Part shown: piece after piece, positions 34,246-46,963 of the stretch
Numbering within the stretch: the stretch's first letter is position 1
How the letters are laid out: every line of letters begins with the position of its first letter
NCBI GenBank assembly: GCA_003118195.1
Contig: BEXV01000083.1
Coordinates: 78,301-142,300 of the forward strand
Length of the DNA stretch: 64,000 nucleotides
DNA from: Hemicentrotus pulcherrimus
Taxonomy: Eukaryota; Echinodermata; Echinoidea; Camarodonta; Strongylocentrotidae
Reading direction: 5' to 3'
Program-made: the position numbers and the translations under genes
The notes under the pieces: generated by a model
Seen by the model: only the letters and a program-made list of their open reading frames with translations
Database searches by the model: none
What the model was told of the DNA's origin: nothing

Positions 34246-34429
34246 TTATATATTACCAAAGAGTCTTTGGACCCCGGCTCCAGGAACATTGTAGATAATG
34301 AGGACGATGAAGGCTACAAGAAGGAGCAGGAGAAGGAATCCAATGATGTACCATTTGTAGTTGTGCCAGATGATGTACTTGAGGGATTTCCAGGGGGACA
34401 TGATCCACAAGAAAGAAGTCTCAGGACGA
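34246..34429 (-). CDS. last coding exon of a ferlin (otoferlin-like), C-terminal membrane anchor
   Basis: Ferlins are large, multi-C2, tail-anchored proteins of vesicle fusion and membrane repair. On the - strand, after an acceptor (pyrimidine tract ending CCATTCAG at 34437-34430), one base completes the previous codon, then 60 codons run to TAA (34248-34246). The start RPETSFLW, followed by a Trp-rich juxtamembrane stretch (SPWKSLKYIIWHNYKWY) and a Leu/Ile-rich transmembrane helix (about residues 26-46), ending IYNVPG plus ten residues, is the ferlin C-terminus. The short NVPG tail resembles otoferlin (SVPG) more than dysferlin or myoferlin. The other exons, including all C2 domains, are not recognised; they should lie to the right. 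Confident for family, moderate for subtype. Confidence 0.85.
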
Positions 34430-35531
34430 CTGAATGGGAGAAATTTGAAAAATAGGAGAAACACAGTGTTACTTTCATTGTGGACATGTTACCATGACAA
34501 CTCAAGTCATCTCATAGAGATAGTTGGAGCAATTTGACAAATGATCACACTAGGTTGGGGTTGTATGGCACATGCTCCGGCAAAAATTGCTCCGCGTTCA
34601 ATTTCTTAGACTACCTTCATTGTGTAAATTCATGGACCAAACACTAAACCTTAACCTAACCCTAACCACCCTTAATCCAAAAAAAAACATGCAACCCTAG
34701 CCCTAATCCTCTATCTATGACCATATAGAGCCTGGAGCAAATGTTGCAAGAGAAAATGTTAAACCAACTAGGTTTCATATATATATGCAAGAAGTCATGG
34801 GCGTGTTGAGAGACAGAAGGGTGTTAACTCTGTGTAAAAGTGTATGATGTAACATCCTTCTGAATCTCAGCAGGCATTATACTCTTCCTCAGTGCAATCA
34901 TGTTATAATATACATTTATGCAACACAATAATCTTGTTCTCTGCTTACATCATTTAATCTGCATTTGTATCTCTTCACCCAGGTGTAACAAAGGGGTAAA
35001 TGACCAAACAACAACTCCTGACAGAAAGGAATGCAACTTATTTTTGTTCGTGTATGGAGTTACTGAAGCATATATAATAGCAGTTAAAAGAATTATTGAA
35101 GCACCAAACAGAGAGGTAAATTAAGAGCAGAACGGATTCCTTATTTTAGAAACAGATACAAACATGACAATTTGAGAACATCGCCACTGCATATCAGCTC
35201 TGCATCAGTAAATGTTATTACCTTTGCTTTATAATAGATCCCTGTGCATGGAGCCATAACAAAAATTGTCCTTAACATGACCCATCGCTTACGTCACATA
35301 CAGCCCTGGGATATAACTCACAAAGTGCAATTAGAAACAGTTCAGCACACAGCCCCATCGTTTAGGTCCTTAAAAAGCAGCTTAGCTCTTTTCTTTCTTC
35401 TCCCGACCATCATCAATCATACTTTTGCTCTCCAATCAAAATTTTAATTCACCAATCCTCTGATCCCGAGGGCGACTCAGATGTCATCCGTTGACAGCCA
35501 GAAAGACATTACCGGTACCTCTAGATAGGCC

Positions 35532-36114
35532 CATTCACATTGCAAAAAAACCATCAATTTTGTAAACTATACCATGACACTACAGGAAAGACCCATTAAA
35601 ACCGTCAATGATTGCTAATTCTATTTGTTTTGGTGAGATTCATGAGCGCATGCGCCATTTGTCGCTGCTCCGCATGTGTTTAGCATGGAAGCAAGGAGAG
35701 TTAGGTGACTGAAAACCAGACCAGTTCACAGCATGGGAAAAATACTCTGGGGGCTTGAGGGAAATTAGCCCCCGAAATGCCCAAAAGAGCCCCCGAAATT
35801 CATAAAAGAGCCCACTAAAATTTGCATAGAGTTCAATGCAAAAAAAATTGAAAAGTGTTATTTTCATGCAAGCGAGCTTGAAAAGGAGCCCCCAAAATGA
35901 TTTAAATATTTTTTTCCCTGGTTCACAGGTGTTTTGAAGCATGAGCATTTACACTTACACTGCAAAAACCAGTGGAGTTTCGGCTGGTCACTTTAACAAA
36001 AAAACTTTCTTCTTGATTATGTTTTGTTGGTGTGTTATAGGTAGTTGCCTGGCAACTTCTTCGGAATGTGAGGAAACCAATGGGTTTTGCTTGCAGTGTA
36101 AATGCAGCTTTTTA
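35532..36114 (+). mobile_element. MITE family F, copy 1, interrupted
   Basis: Starts ATTCACATTGCAAAAA and ends with GCAGTGTAAATGCAGCTTTT, imperfect inverted ends. It matches copy 2 (61025-61380) along most of its length: landmarks AAAGACCCAT, ACACTACTGGAAA-type, GCATGAGCAT and TGGTGGAGTYT. A second element (35732-35920) is inserted within it. Confidence 0.7.
35732..35920. mobile_element. hAT-like MITE (189 bp) nested in MITE F, with 8-bp target duplication
   Basis: Ends are CATGGGAAAAATACT and, inverted from the right, CAGGGAAAAAAATATT, both followed by GGGGGCT. GTTCACAG stands immediately outside on both sides (35724-35731 and 35921-35928). An 8-bp target duplication with CA(t)GGG termini is the signature of hAT-superfamily elements. 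It is non-autonomous, and it is absent from the sister MITE F at 61 kb, so insertion came after family F amplified. Confidence 0.8.
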
Positions 36115-36727
36115 AAAGTATAGGAGTAACAGTATCATGCCCTTCTGGCTCTCCGTGGATAATAATCATTGAGATCACTGGTTATTTCAAGTGAGTCATC
36201 ACAAACGCATTGTCATTTCTTCACCTTAATCAAAATCACTTCAAATACAATTATCTAATTACATCTATCATTTTATCGCTGTACATTACACAGCAAGAGA
36301 GGAATTATAGATCAATCAAAAGACACAACAGATGACATCCCAAGTTTGATAAATTGAATTTTCTCTCTGTTCATTTTATCCGTTCACAGCAAACTATGAA
36401 AAGAATGTTTTACTTTTGGAACATACATGTATATGTTGGTAGTGTCGAGACAATAAGGTCAAAATGGCCGCTCGGTACATTTTCCCTGAGAGTCGGGCTA
36501 TTTTTTCAAGATATCGCCGGCATTTTTTGATTTAAAAACAAAAATCAGAAATAAATCTATTTTAGAAGTGTTTTTCACGTTTTTTTTTTTCTATAAAAAA
36601 ATTTTTAAAAGAAAAAAGGAGGAAGCCCCCAAAAAGAAAGCAGGCGGGGACGCTAAACATGTATTTTTTAATTGCCTAATATCTAGGGACGCATCCTTTC
36701 AGATACTACCTTTAGGTCACACCAAAG

Positions 36728-36778
36728 CCCCCCCCCCCCCCCCCCCAAAAAAAAAAAAAAGAAAAAGAAAAAAAGAAT
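36728..36778. repeat. C-run followed by A-rich run
   Basis: About 19 C then 14 A and AAAGAAAAAG; likely a homopolymer misread or a repeat tail. Confidence 0.7.
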
Positions 36779-37564
36779 CATAATCTCTTTCGCTTTTCTT
36801 TTATTTTGCTAGCTCTGACAAAGGTGAGGTAGGGAGTATGGACCATGTTTAGAGCAAGGGACTTTATTCATAGCCGCACTTATCAAAGATTTAAGTAACA
36901 AAGATTGCACATGATCACAAGTAAGTTAAATACTAAGCAGTAATACAAAGAGCGTTATTCTATTGTGTACAATGCATCTTAACAGTATTCCTGCCAAGCT
37001 CCATACCGTCACTGTCAGTAATGAAATGAAAAATGAGCCAAGCAAGGAGTAATGATCGCCCAAACAATGATTGAAAAGACTTTAATCATTAAGGGGAGGG
37101 CAGCGAATGATAAATTTAATACTTGAGATCAATGCGTGATATTTGTCACTCCAATGCATTCATGTATAATATTGTAAGGGGAATGAGATTTTGATCATCA
37201 TATTGCCCTGCAGAATATTAGCCATTGTTCGCATGATGCTATTGTCGACAGGTCACCAAAAGTTCAATATTGTGACACCATACCTGTGTACTGATGCGAC
37301 TGAAACATTCTTATTTCTTCAAAGATCGTTTCTGGGTGCAAAGTACTGCCTTGAGAGGCGAGAATCTTTTTGAGTCGTCTCTTGACAGCTCAAAAGAGAA
37401 GCGAAAAATGCTCCATACTAGGTGTTGGTTTGGCACTGCCACGTGTCAATCACTTCTTAAAAGGAATGCTATGATTTCAAGGTCTTGATGTGTTCAAATA
37501 ATAAATAAAACTATAAGGATACCTTTCATTACATAAAGTCATTGCATGAATACAGCAGAAATAT

Positions 37565-37975
37565 CTATGGGAGCGTTTATCCCTGCTTGCAACTAGATAT
37601 GTACATATCGTACCCCACTATCATACCCCACAACAGGACCGTGATTTGCGGGATGTCGCGTTTATCCACTCTTCACGTTTCACAATAAAGGCCTTGTCTC
37701 TTCGCAGGTGCTCAGCGCTATTTCTCTGAACAGGAAACTAGCCTGGGAATTCCTATTTGTATGTGAGGTTCAAAACAGCTTTGCGTTTATCGATCTCTCA
37801 GAAACGTGATTCTGGCTGTATGTCACATTCAAAACACACCTTTTTGCGTCTTTAGATTTGCCCATATCTAAAGCCCCTTAAAAAAGGCTTTGCGTTTATC
37901 ACCTTCTAAATTTGCCTGAAAGGCGTTTAAGAAACCCGATTCTAGCTGAAAAATTTGGTCGATAAACGCAACCTA
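37565..37975. mobile_element. possible MITE with repeated GCGTTTATC word
   Basis: GCGTTTATC occurs at 37573, 37658, 37783 and 37892, and its complement GATAAACGC at 37961-37969. The outermost two are inverted, as in a degenerate terminal-inverted-repeat element with internal subrepeats (CTTTGCGTTTATC twice, GAAACSYGATTCTRGCTG twice). No target duplication is visible. Confidence 0.4.
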
Positions 37976-38664
37976 GGACAAGCTGAATTATTTGAGACTC
38001 GATCTACTCTCTGAAAACTACACAGGCCCAAAAGAATACAAATTTGTGAAGCTGCACTTTCTCGAGACATTGCCTGGAAAGGACAATTGTGATGAAATGT
38101 TATTACATGCCCAACATGACATGAATAATGTATTTTTAATTGAAATGTAAAGAGGGCGTCTATAGTAATGAAGCAATAGAACAGGTATTGAAATTCAACC
38201 TATATCACCTTGCCAGTTAGTTGTCATTTATATTAAAGAGATCTTTGAAGGAGAAAAGGAACTACTGAAGAATTGCACAATTAATGAAGGGGGTGCTCAA
38301 TTGGCAACGTTTTTTTCACACAATTTTGTAATTTGGCCGACATTAATAGTGGCCTAAATATAAAAAACACCTTGGCTAATGAAAGGGCTGTACAGGAATC
38401 TGCCAGTTTAGTAGTAAACTGGTTCTGAAATAGAGGGGGGGGGGGGTAGTTGTGAAACATTACCTCACTCTGTATTCTAATCTCTGAAGGAAGGGCTGCA
38501 TTTGGAAAAAAACTTGTCTCTCTTGAGGAAAAACAACTCATTTATCATCCCTTGTATTTTCAGTACATTCCATTTTCATTAAATGGACAGGGGTTCTGTA
38601 TGACCAGAACATATTTAGCAATTCATTTTATAAACAGGTACGATGGAATCTAATAGCACCCCAT

Positions 38665-38960
38665 TTAAAAGTCTAAAGCAGCAAGACATATCCTGGAACC
38701 CTTTAATAAGATTCCAGGGACCATTATCTTCTCTTCCATCCTTAATCTCTCCAAGGTGTGGAGGAGAACGAGGATGAAGAAGAAAACATCTTGGCAACAT
38801 CTTTCTCTCCTTGGATAGCATCGCCTGCATCTCGTCCTTGCAGCAGAGCGGAAGAAATCACGTTTCCGCATCCACTTAACCAGCCCCAGTCTATTCGCGG
38901 CACGTTCCAGCCTTTCGATTTTTCCATTAAGCGCCGGATGACCCCCGCTTGAACTCATCG
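38665..38960 (-). other. GC-richer stop-poor island, possible exon or regulatory DNA
   Basis: On the - strand all three frames stay open for 150 bases or more in a locally GC-rich segment. I recognise no domain, and no frame clearly resembles a ferlin segment. A conserved enhancer is at least as likely as an exon. Confidence 0.2.
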
Positions 38961-39658
38961 TATGATTCCCTTTGTTGTCATGTCACGGAAACTACATGAA
39001 TGTTTTATCATCCATAGTTGAGGAGCACAGTCTCTCTCTTCCTCTCCCTTCTTTTCACTCCCTCTTGCTTCAATTATATTGATCATGCCTTTCTTCTCTC
39101 CAGCCAGGCATATACCGGTAGTCCTTGCCCTAGCAAAGCAGTGTCCTAAAGGGTTGGGAGGGGCCACTGGATGGGGGTGGATGCCAAATTCTTTTAATGA
39201 TGACCTGACTTAATGAGTTTGCACAAACTGATACATACTTTTACAAAAATCAAATTAAAAAAAATTGATGGGAGAGAAGAGAAAGAGATCACCAAGGAAT
39301 AAAGATAGAGTTAACTTTGGTCCCAGATGAGACCGACTCAAATATAGAGGATCAATAACTCTTACCACAATAAATGAACTAAAATGGTATTGATCTACTT
39401 GTTATGAACTGGAATGAGTATCCTTGAGTATTGTTCCTTAACAAACAAAACAGTATTATAGCGTTATGTCCCTACTAAGAGCTAAAGTGGAGTGTGTAAA
39501 TGCTCTTTTAAAGAAGAAAGAGCCTCCCAAATTGCCTTAGCTTGGAAGTAAAGCATAAGTTAGGAAAGTGAAAGTTCTCATATTGTTCCACTTGTATCAA
39601 AAGATATATTTAAAAGATGTTTTAGGTATGTGTTTCAACCAGTTTTAGGTATGTGTTT

Positions 39659-40015
39659 AAACCAGAAAAGTTGTGGAATCGATCAGAAAAGGTTGATCAT
39701 CTAGCATACAAGTATTGGTGTGTACTAGTGCAAGGTTCTGGAATTATCAAAATGATAAGAAATTTGGCCCAGTCTTGGTAAAGTAACAAGCACTGTACAC
39801 AGAAATATATAAATATATGAGACTACACAAACAAGTGGCATAAAAATCTTTCCTGATTTTTATGCTGTTACATGCCATTCTTAAAATATTAAGGCGTTTG
39901 AAGAGCCATGCTTTTCTGGGAACACGGATGGTCTTCCACACTTGCATAATAACGATGACAACACTTGCAATTTTTTTTTTTTTTACCTCTTTCAAGATCT
40001 CAACCTTCTCTTTAA
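39659..40015 (+). mobile_element. MITE family A, copy 4, 5' truncated
   Basis: Shares GATCAGAAAAGGTTGATCA, CAAAATGATAAGAAATTTGG and CACAGAAA with copy 1, and a longer 3' part (GCATAAAAATC, GCTTTTCTG, CACTTGCATAAT) with the - strand copy at 45192-45608. The first about 40 bases and the left inverted repeat are missing. Confidence 0.7.
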
Positions 40016-43000
40016 GTTTGAATGAGGCATAGAAGGTCTTGATAGAAGCAGATGATTATGAATCCCTGAGATGAGGGACGAAGGTAAAAAGGTGTAATCA
40101 AAAGTGGTTTGGTTTCAATTTATATGTGGATTGACAGACCTTAAGGAGGGTCATTCAGGACTACATTAAACATTCTCTATTTATAAAGCTCTTCATCTTC
40201 CCTGACAATCGTCAATCTTCGGCTTGATACATCTCAAGGTCTTTCTAGGATGTTACCCAGAGTCCTTTTTTCGAAGAGTGTTGGACATAATGTTATGAAT
40301 TATTTACTTTATGAATAGATGCATGTGTCTCCTCTTACTAAAGCGAGACAAACTAAAGTACCAATTAATAACCTTCATCACTATACCTATTCATACATCT
40401 CTTTCTACTGACACAAGGCCTATATTATAGTAACATAGTTGCAACGATTTTAAAAACCAGTGACACAACACTCCTAAAGAAATAAACCTGCCTATTTATT
40501 TGTAAGAGAAAATCTTTAAATCTTTAGATTTAGACGGCTTGCTTAATTGTCATTTATAGCAATGATTAAAATGATTACAGTTGTCTACTGATATAGACAG
40601 GACAAGGTTTGACACAAATTTTCTCTGGGATCTATACCATAAAAGAAAATTCCCTTCTTTTTTTCTCCTCATTTTTAACACTTTAAGTCCATGTGCTTTG
40701 TAAGGTTCAAACCATGGCAATCCTGATTGAGGGAAATGTATATATATATTTTTTTTATTAACAGAGGATCGTTACAACTCGGAAAGGTCACTATATCAAG
40801 TAGTGTAAGGGTTAAAGGACTTATATTTGTTTGTAAAGCCTTAAAATACAGTAATTTTTGTGCATTACCGTCCTACAAGTTCAGAGAGTCATTCATGTTT
40901 CAAATTGTTTTTTTCTCTCTCTTTCCCTTCATTCAGGACTTGCAGAATTATTAATTGCATTTATAGCTTTAGATCTGTGGTTAGAAGGAGTGTTTAAATG
41001 CTCTGAGGGGAAAATATATATTAAAGGTGAAACATAAAAATTGCAGATGGTGTACATTTTGTGAAAATAGATGTCCTAAAAGTGAACTTTTGCCCTCAAT
41101 AACTCTCTGAGCTCCAGTCAAAGTTTAACCAATTTTGAGTAGAAAATAGCAGTTTACTGAGCAAAAACAACATTGATACTACAATTAATTGGTAAAGCTA
41201 GATTGATTGAATCTTTCTCTTTCACAAATTGAGGGCTTTGGGAAAAAGCAAAAAAATATTTACAGAATTCAAAGCGGAAAAACAAATTTGTTTTCTTGCT
41301 CGTGAATGTCGAGAGCACGATTTCAAAGAAATTATATGGTGAAATAAAATCTGTTTATGGGGCAAAAAAAGAGCAATCCAAGATATTTCTTTTCTGTTTT
41401 TGAAAGTGGAAAAGGTGAGAGTAAGGGCATGGACCTTTGGGTATACAATCTTCACACCTACACACATACTTGCCATTGTGAGCCATTTGTCACCACTCAA
41501 TAACAAATCGAAGGAATATGGAATTCGATGGCATTCCAACACATGGGCACATCAAATATATCGGGATCAGAATCAAAGTTAATTTGATTTGTAATGCAAC
41601 TTCGAGTAGGCAACAGGTTACAAATATCTTGATGTTTTCAATTTCTTATGCTGTCCTCAAGTAGCCTGACATAGCAACAACCTAAATTTCTAAATGTACA
41701 GCAGAGTAAGATTCACTCTATGATGGGAAACTCTTGAGGACCACTTTATTTCCGATTGGCAGTCACACTCCTGATAGTAGATTGCATTCTGAAAAAAAGT
41801 CATTCAAATCACTACTCTATAGCGAATTCTAGAGTAGATTCAAGTCCACAATCAAGTGACCTCTAATTTAACAAGTCTTTTCTGGAAAATGTATATGAAA
41901 AACATACTTTTTCAGAGTTCAACCATCAAGTCAAGCCTGCTTTCTCAAAACATTCAAGCAGTTGTGTACATATTGTCCAATATGAAAGAGGTTCTAGCTT
42001 TCTCCGATGACATAATTGAAATTTGCTTTAAACAAAAATCAAGCATATATACTGAATTTGGGATCTAATTCAACATGTATAGCATATTCGAACCTTTGAC
42101 CACTTCTCTGCACGATAACCATATTATATATCAAAATAGGAGGTCAATACACACATTTTAATAACAAATAGAGATTAGCCAGTATTATAGAACTGGCAAT
42201 GTTCCAGGTAATTGTGCCAAATTTGATAAAAATAGACTAAACCTTAATCTTAAAAAACGAACAGCTACAATGTAGTATTATCCCGTCTATGAGATTACTG
42301 TCTGATGTCTATTTTACTCTAGTAAGTCTTCAAGTGGCCCTGTAGCAGTTTGGTCCCATATGGGCATAAGGGTATTGCATCGTATGACCACTATAAGCTC
42401 GGTTTGGTGGTAGGTCTATGGTTTAGATAAGGGTAATGGTGTGGTTACATGTTCTTTATGTTTTTGATTGATTAATTGAAGTGGTGATCAATAACACTTT
42501 TTGTGATAGTCAGGGCCATACGTATGAGTCACACAATGTTGATGATTTACAACTGTTTACTATTTTTAGCACACTAAAACGTCTCACATTTTGGCATAAA
42601 ACTTTCAAATCTTCTTTGCAAACCATTTTACAGTAGATCAATACACAACACAACAGCAGGGAAGATGTACTCATCTTAAGTTGACAATGTACTTATGACC
42701 TACTGACCTCAAGTACTGTCTACAGGAATAACATTTTTCTAAAAGTTTGAATCCCCCTCTCCTAGAATTTAACAATAGATTAATAATATACAGTTTAAAA
42801 AGCAGGAAAGAATTTGTTTTGCTCCAACATTTCTATCAGCAGTGGGTTGCTTTAAATGTATGATCCAGGGTAAAAAATAGTAAGACATTTTCAAGTCTCA
42901 TGTATGAGAAAATTTACAAATACATAAAAGCATAAAACGAGCAATGAGGAATGGGGCTTGTTTGGGAATAACATCATATCTGCCTATGAATTAGTACAAG

Positions 43001-43402
43001 TTAAATGACAGTAGGTAACTTTTTTGAAATTTGTATTACTGGTACTTTGTTTACTACTTGCAGACCCACATAAAAAGTACCAGGGCTGTAGGAAAGAATG
43101 CCCATTGTGAAGAGACAAACACAATGGTTTGAGAAGCCTAACGTACTTAATACAAGGACCCCTTTTTTTCCTCACCCTTGTTTTCTTCCCCAGATAGTGC
43201 CATCTTTCATTCTTTCACTGTTAGAATGAAATGAGAAGAAGGAGCCCCAGATGAAAACAGAAGATGATCTCATCTGCTGACAGCCAAAAGGACATGAGGT
43301 CATATGATTTGAATACAGAGAGTTAACGCCCTTCTGGCTCTGACCATATCTGGAAAGCATCGGGAGGAGTGACAGTTGAAAGATATGTCACTATTACATT
43401 CG

Positions 43403-43667
43403 ATGGAGAGAGAGAGAGAGAGAGAGAGCATGCTGACAAACTAAGATTTCAACAGAGTTGAGGGAAAGTTCACAAGAGAAAGATAGAGGCAATGAAAGAA
43501 GGTTAATAAAAGGGAAAGAAAGGAAACCAAAACCAAACAAATTCGAGCTTACATAAGAGAGAGAGAGAGAGAGAGAGGGGGGGGCGGGGGTAGAGTGCTA
43601 CATCCTTAACAGAGGAAAGCAGGGATACATAGAATGTGGGAAATGGGGACAAGAAAAAGAGATAGAC

Positions 43668-43700
<33 letters not shown>

Positions 43701-43701
43701 A
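43403..43701. repeat. GA and GACA microsatellites
   Basis: Three purine arrays: GA at 43406-43428, GA then G-run at 43556-43590, and GA followed by GACA units at 43668-43700, in a generally purine-rich stretch to 44030. Confidence 0.85.
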
Positions 43702-45191
43702 ACATATGCAGAGAGATATGAAGCTAAATAGAAAGGAAAAACAAAACAAAATGCCAGAGATATCAGAGTGAAATAAAGGCATAGAGGAGGGAAATCATGG
43801 TCAGAGACAAAAAGAGAAGCTTAGGAACAGAAAATCATCCATAAAAATAGAAGGGGGAAAAAAGGAACAAGTAAAAAAAAAAAAAAAACAGGTGAGAGAA
43901 AATGAAACAGATAAACTTGAGAATAATGACAGCAAAGAGTTTGAAAGTTCACAAACTTGACAGGAATGAAGAAAACAAGAGATAAAGAAGATACAGCCAA
44001 GACTTTGAAGAGACAGAGAGGCCAATTCAATACGTCTAGATCTTTAGAAGATGACTGGAGTCCATTTTTGTTTGCCTAACTCATATACAATGATACAATG
44101 CCTTTTATCTCCCATTTCGTGGTAGCGATTTAGAGTGTATAATTGTGTCTTTAGCTAAGCTTACCAAGATCTAATTAGATCTGAGGGAATTTTTGCTTTG
44201 AGAATACCCGTTCATTTCTAGCAAGTCTAGTGAAAAGCTGTCAATTACACTACACTCTTCAAGTTCATGAACTCTACTGAGGCAGGTCCTTGCACACTGA
44301 ATTTCTTGATTGTAAAACTGCTTTAATATTCTAAGAGGTGAAAAGTTCATCACATCTGAAAGCACTGGGGATCTTAAAATGACTCCTTATCAATGCCTTT
44401 CATTAGAACAATTCCAAGATATTGCATGCATTGTCAAACTTGGTGCATATCTTACTATAATAGTATAATAGTATTGCACTGTTGAGAATAAATCTGTTTC
44501 AATCAATGTAATGCAATGAGATGGGTGGAGTTACAGTAGAATTTGTCATAACCTAATTGAAAACGGATGAGAAGATAATTCAACAGAACTTGCTCAAACC
44601 ATTTTTTCCCAATAACTGTAAAAAGAGATTAGAAAAGTTGAGATATTGTAACAACCTACAGATGAATGCACAGTCATTCATTTGCTCTATCGAAAACAGG
44701 CTGCAGATAATTTCGATCAGTGCAAGTATACAGATATTTCCTGAGATTTAGCGGCAAAATCCGATGAGCGTAAGCCTTAAAAGCTAGCGATCGTTCACCC
44801 CTTGCATGTGCCTGCAACAATCATGCTACAGCTAATCATTTCACGTGAGGGGGAATGACTGCTCCCGTCGTTGCGAAGCCAAAGTGTCACTTTGGCAGAT
44901 CATCTAGCAACAAAGCTGAATTAGCACAACAGGTGGAGGGTGCAATGAGCTCATTTTGGATAGATCCTAGCTCCTCGCTTGAAAGAGGAACTCATGACTA
45001 GACTTCGTTACCAAGATCATAGATGGAGGAACTACAAATCCAGAGGCACATTTGAAATATCCTTGAAATAGCTACATTGCTTCTTCCTTTAATTCCATTC
45101 TAGCACAAGGCAATCAAAACGGAATTAATGGCAGGATTTGCTGTGCTTACTGACAGCTACTGTATCTTTTAAAAGGCTATATCAGTTTTGT

Positions 45192-45608
45192 AATATAAAG
45201 AGAAGGTTGAGTTCTGGGAAGAGGTGAAAAATAATTTGTGAGCGTTATCATTCTTATTATGCAAGTGTGGAAGAACATCAGATAAGAAAAGCATGGCTCT
45301 TCAAATGCCTTCATATTCTAAATATGCCATGTAACATCGTAAAAATCCAGGGTAGGATTTTTATGCCACGTGTTCGTGTAGTCCCATATATATCTTTCTG
45401 TGTACAGTGTTTGTAACTTTACCAAGACTTGGCCAAATTTCTTATCATTTTGATGATTCCAGAACCTTGCAATACACACAAATTCTTATATGCTAGATCA
45501 TAAACGTTTGTTGTACGTTTATGGCTAGATGATCAACCTTTTCTGGTGGATTCCACAACGTTTCTTTCCCAATGCAATCGCATGACCAGAACTCGACTTC
45601 ATCTTTAA
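45192..45608 (-). mobile_element. MITE family A, copy 3, reverse orientation
   Basis: Reading the - strand it starts TTAAAGATGAAGTCGAGTTC, then carries AGAAACGTTGTGGAATC, AGAAAAGGTTGATCATCTAG and ATGATAAGAAATTTGG like copy 1. Its distal half instead matches copy 4 at 39.7-40.0 kb, so copies 3 and 4 form a subfamily with a different 3' half. Confidence 0.7.
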
Positions 45609-46125
45609 TAAATTGACTATTTACCCATAACAGACCATTTACACAGCTAAACACCATTAATACCATTTACACCACTGGAAAAAAAAAGAAGATGCTTTAT
45701 GAAAGAACAGATGAAACAGAGAAACCTATATATACTGGAAGTGATAGTACAAGTCAATGAAACTAGTAATTTTTGAGAATCGTAGAATAACAAGTAAAAA
45801 GGGCCCTATTTCTTATTGCGAAGAGCATCTGCCTGAGATGTAGAAATTTGAAACTTAACTTGGCAACAGGGTAGCTTGACTGTGACTGTGATGTCACAAA
45901 AGAACATACCACAATTGTTTCATAACTAAAATTTGATAAATCAAATTTGGGCACTCACAAGAAAAAATGTGCTCAAGCAGTGGCACAGAGTTCAAATTAC
46001 AATTTTACAGGTGTTCAATTCTTACCCTGATCCCTTAATTCCCCAAAGCAAATCATGGATACTTTCATGACTATGCTTCTATTATTCTATTAAACCCCTT
46101 ATGGTATCGGGTGAAAATTAAATAC

Positions 46126-46630
46126 AGAAGGCCTGTCATCATCAGCTCGAGTTTGCCAAATAACCTGCTATTTTCAGACTCGGGACATAAGCTCAGTCGG
46201 TAGAGCAGTGGTCTTGTAATCCGGTGACCTGGGCTCGAAACCAAGTCGATGCGCTAGTGCCCTTTGGTTAGGCATTAATCCTGATTACCAGGTCCTTCGG
46301 AGAGGATCTAAAGCCGTCGGCCGTCTGGTTGCTTACTAACAAGCATGTTTCTTAGCAGTCAGGTAAAATAACCACCACCACCACCACCACAAATTATCCG
46401 AAGCTCGAAATTGCGTTGTCACCAAACGAATACTCAAACTCGCTCAGACGGGCGCAAATTAGCCAGCTATTTCCCAAATAGCGGGATATTATGGAAACAA
46501 GACTAGAGACTGAGATTTCTCAGGATATTTTCACGACCAAATATCCCGCTAATTGCAACTGCGGGCTGATGATCGGGTAGTTAAAATAGCGATTAGTTGG
46601 CAATCTCGAGCTGATGAGGAAAGGCCCACA
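46126..46630. mobile_element. MITE family B, copy 1, split by a SINE
   Basis: Left end AGGCCTGTCATCATCAGCTC, right end inverted (CTGATGAGGAAAGGCC). Internal GCCAAATAACCTGCTATTTT, AAATAGCGGGATATT and GAGATTTCTCAGGATATTTT are shared with copies at 53926-54254 and 56843-57240. The segment 46179-46391 is a SINE absent from those copies. Confidence 0.75.
46179..46391 (+). mobile_element. tRNA-derived SINE (Thr-type head) inserted in MITE B
   Basis: The head resembles a tRNA: A box TAAGCTCAGTCGG (46188-46200), anticodon loop CTTGTAA (anticodon TGT, threonine) at 46213-46219 and B box GGCTCGAAACC (46232-46242). A tRNA-unrelated body follows (AGGTCCTTCGGAGAGGAT, AAGCCGTCGG), then an ACC trinucleotide tail (46371-46390). 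This body is a type I associate with sea urchin SINEs. The acceptor arm does not pair, so it is not a functional tRNA gene. Confidence 0.8.
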
Positions 46631-46891
46631 GAAGCAACTGTAGAAACTGGAGAGCGAGCACACAGCATGATTCTTCACACATGCTGACTGCTTCCCTTTA
46701 AGATGCTCATGTCTCTAGAACCCAGGCTGAGCCCAAGGGTATAATCATGTAGTGACAGATGAACATGCCAATGTGCTTCCAGGCATCCCCTAATCCGCTC
46801 AATTCCATCTCCAAAAGATTTACATTAAAAAACAAAAGGAAACAAAAGCAAATCTGCGCTTATGCAAGAGAGAGATGGAGAGAGAATAGGA

Positions 46892-46963
46892 GAGAAAGTG
46901 AGAGAGGGAGAGAAAGTGAGAGAGGGAGAGAAAGTGAGAGAGGGAGAGAAAGTGAGAGAGGGG
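46892..46963. repeat. 18-bp minisatellite, four copies
   Basis: Unit GAGAAAGTGAGAGAGGGA repeated at 46892, 46910, 46928 and 46946, nearly identical. The flanking context (CAAA..GCTTA..AAGAGAGAG) resembles that of the GA array at 43.55 kb, so both may descend from one repeat. Confidence 0.85.

Noticed and set aside
34135..34455. 106-codon + strand ORF
   Set aside because: It is the antisense shadow of the ferlin terminal exon, which has recognisable residues and a splice acceptor.
43660..43700. CRISPR-like periodic repeat
   Set aside because: It is a GACA/GA microsatellite; no repeat-spacer structure exists anywhere in the window.
46181..46252. Functional tRNA-Thr gene
   Set aside because: A and B boxes and anticodon loop are present, but the acceptor stem does not pair and the sequence runs into a SINE body and ACC tail.
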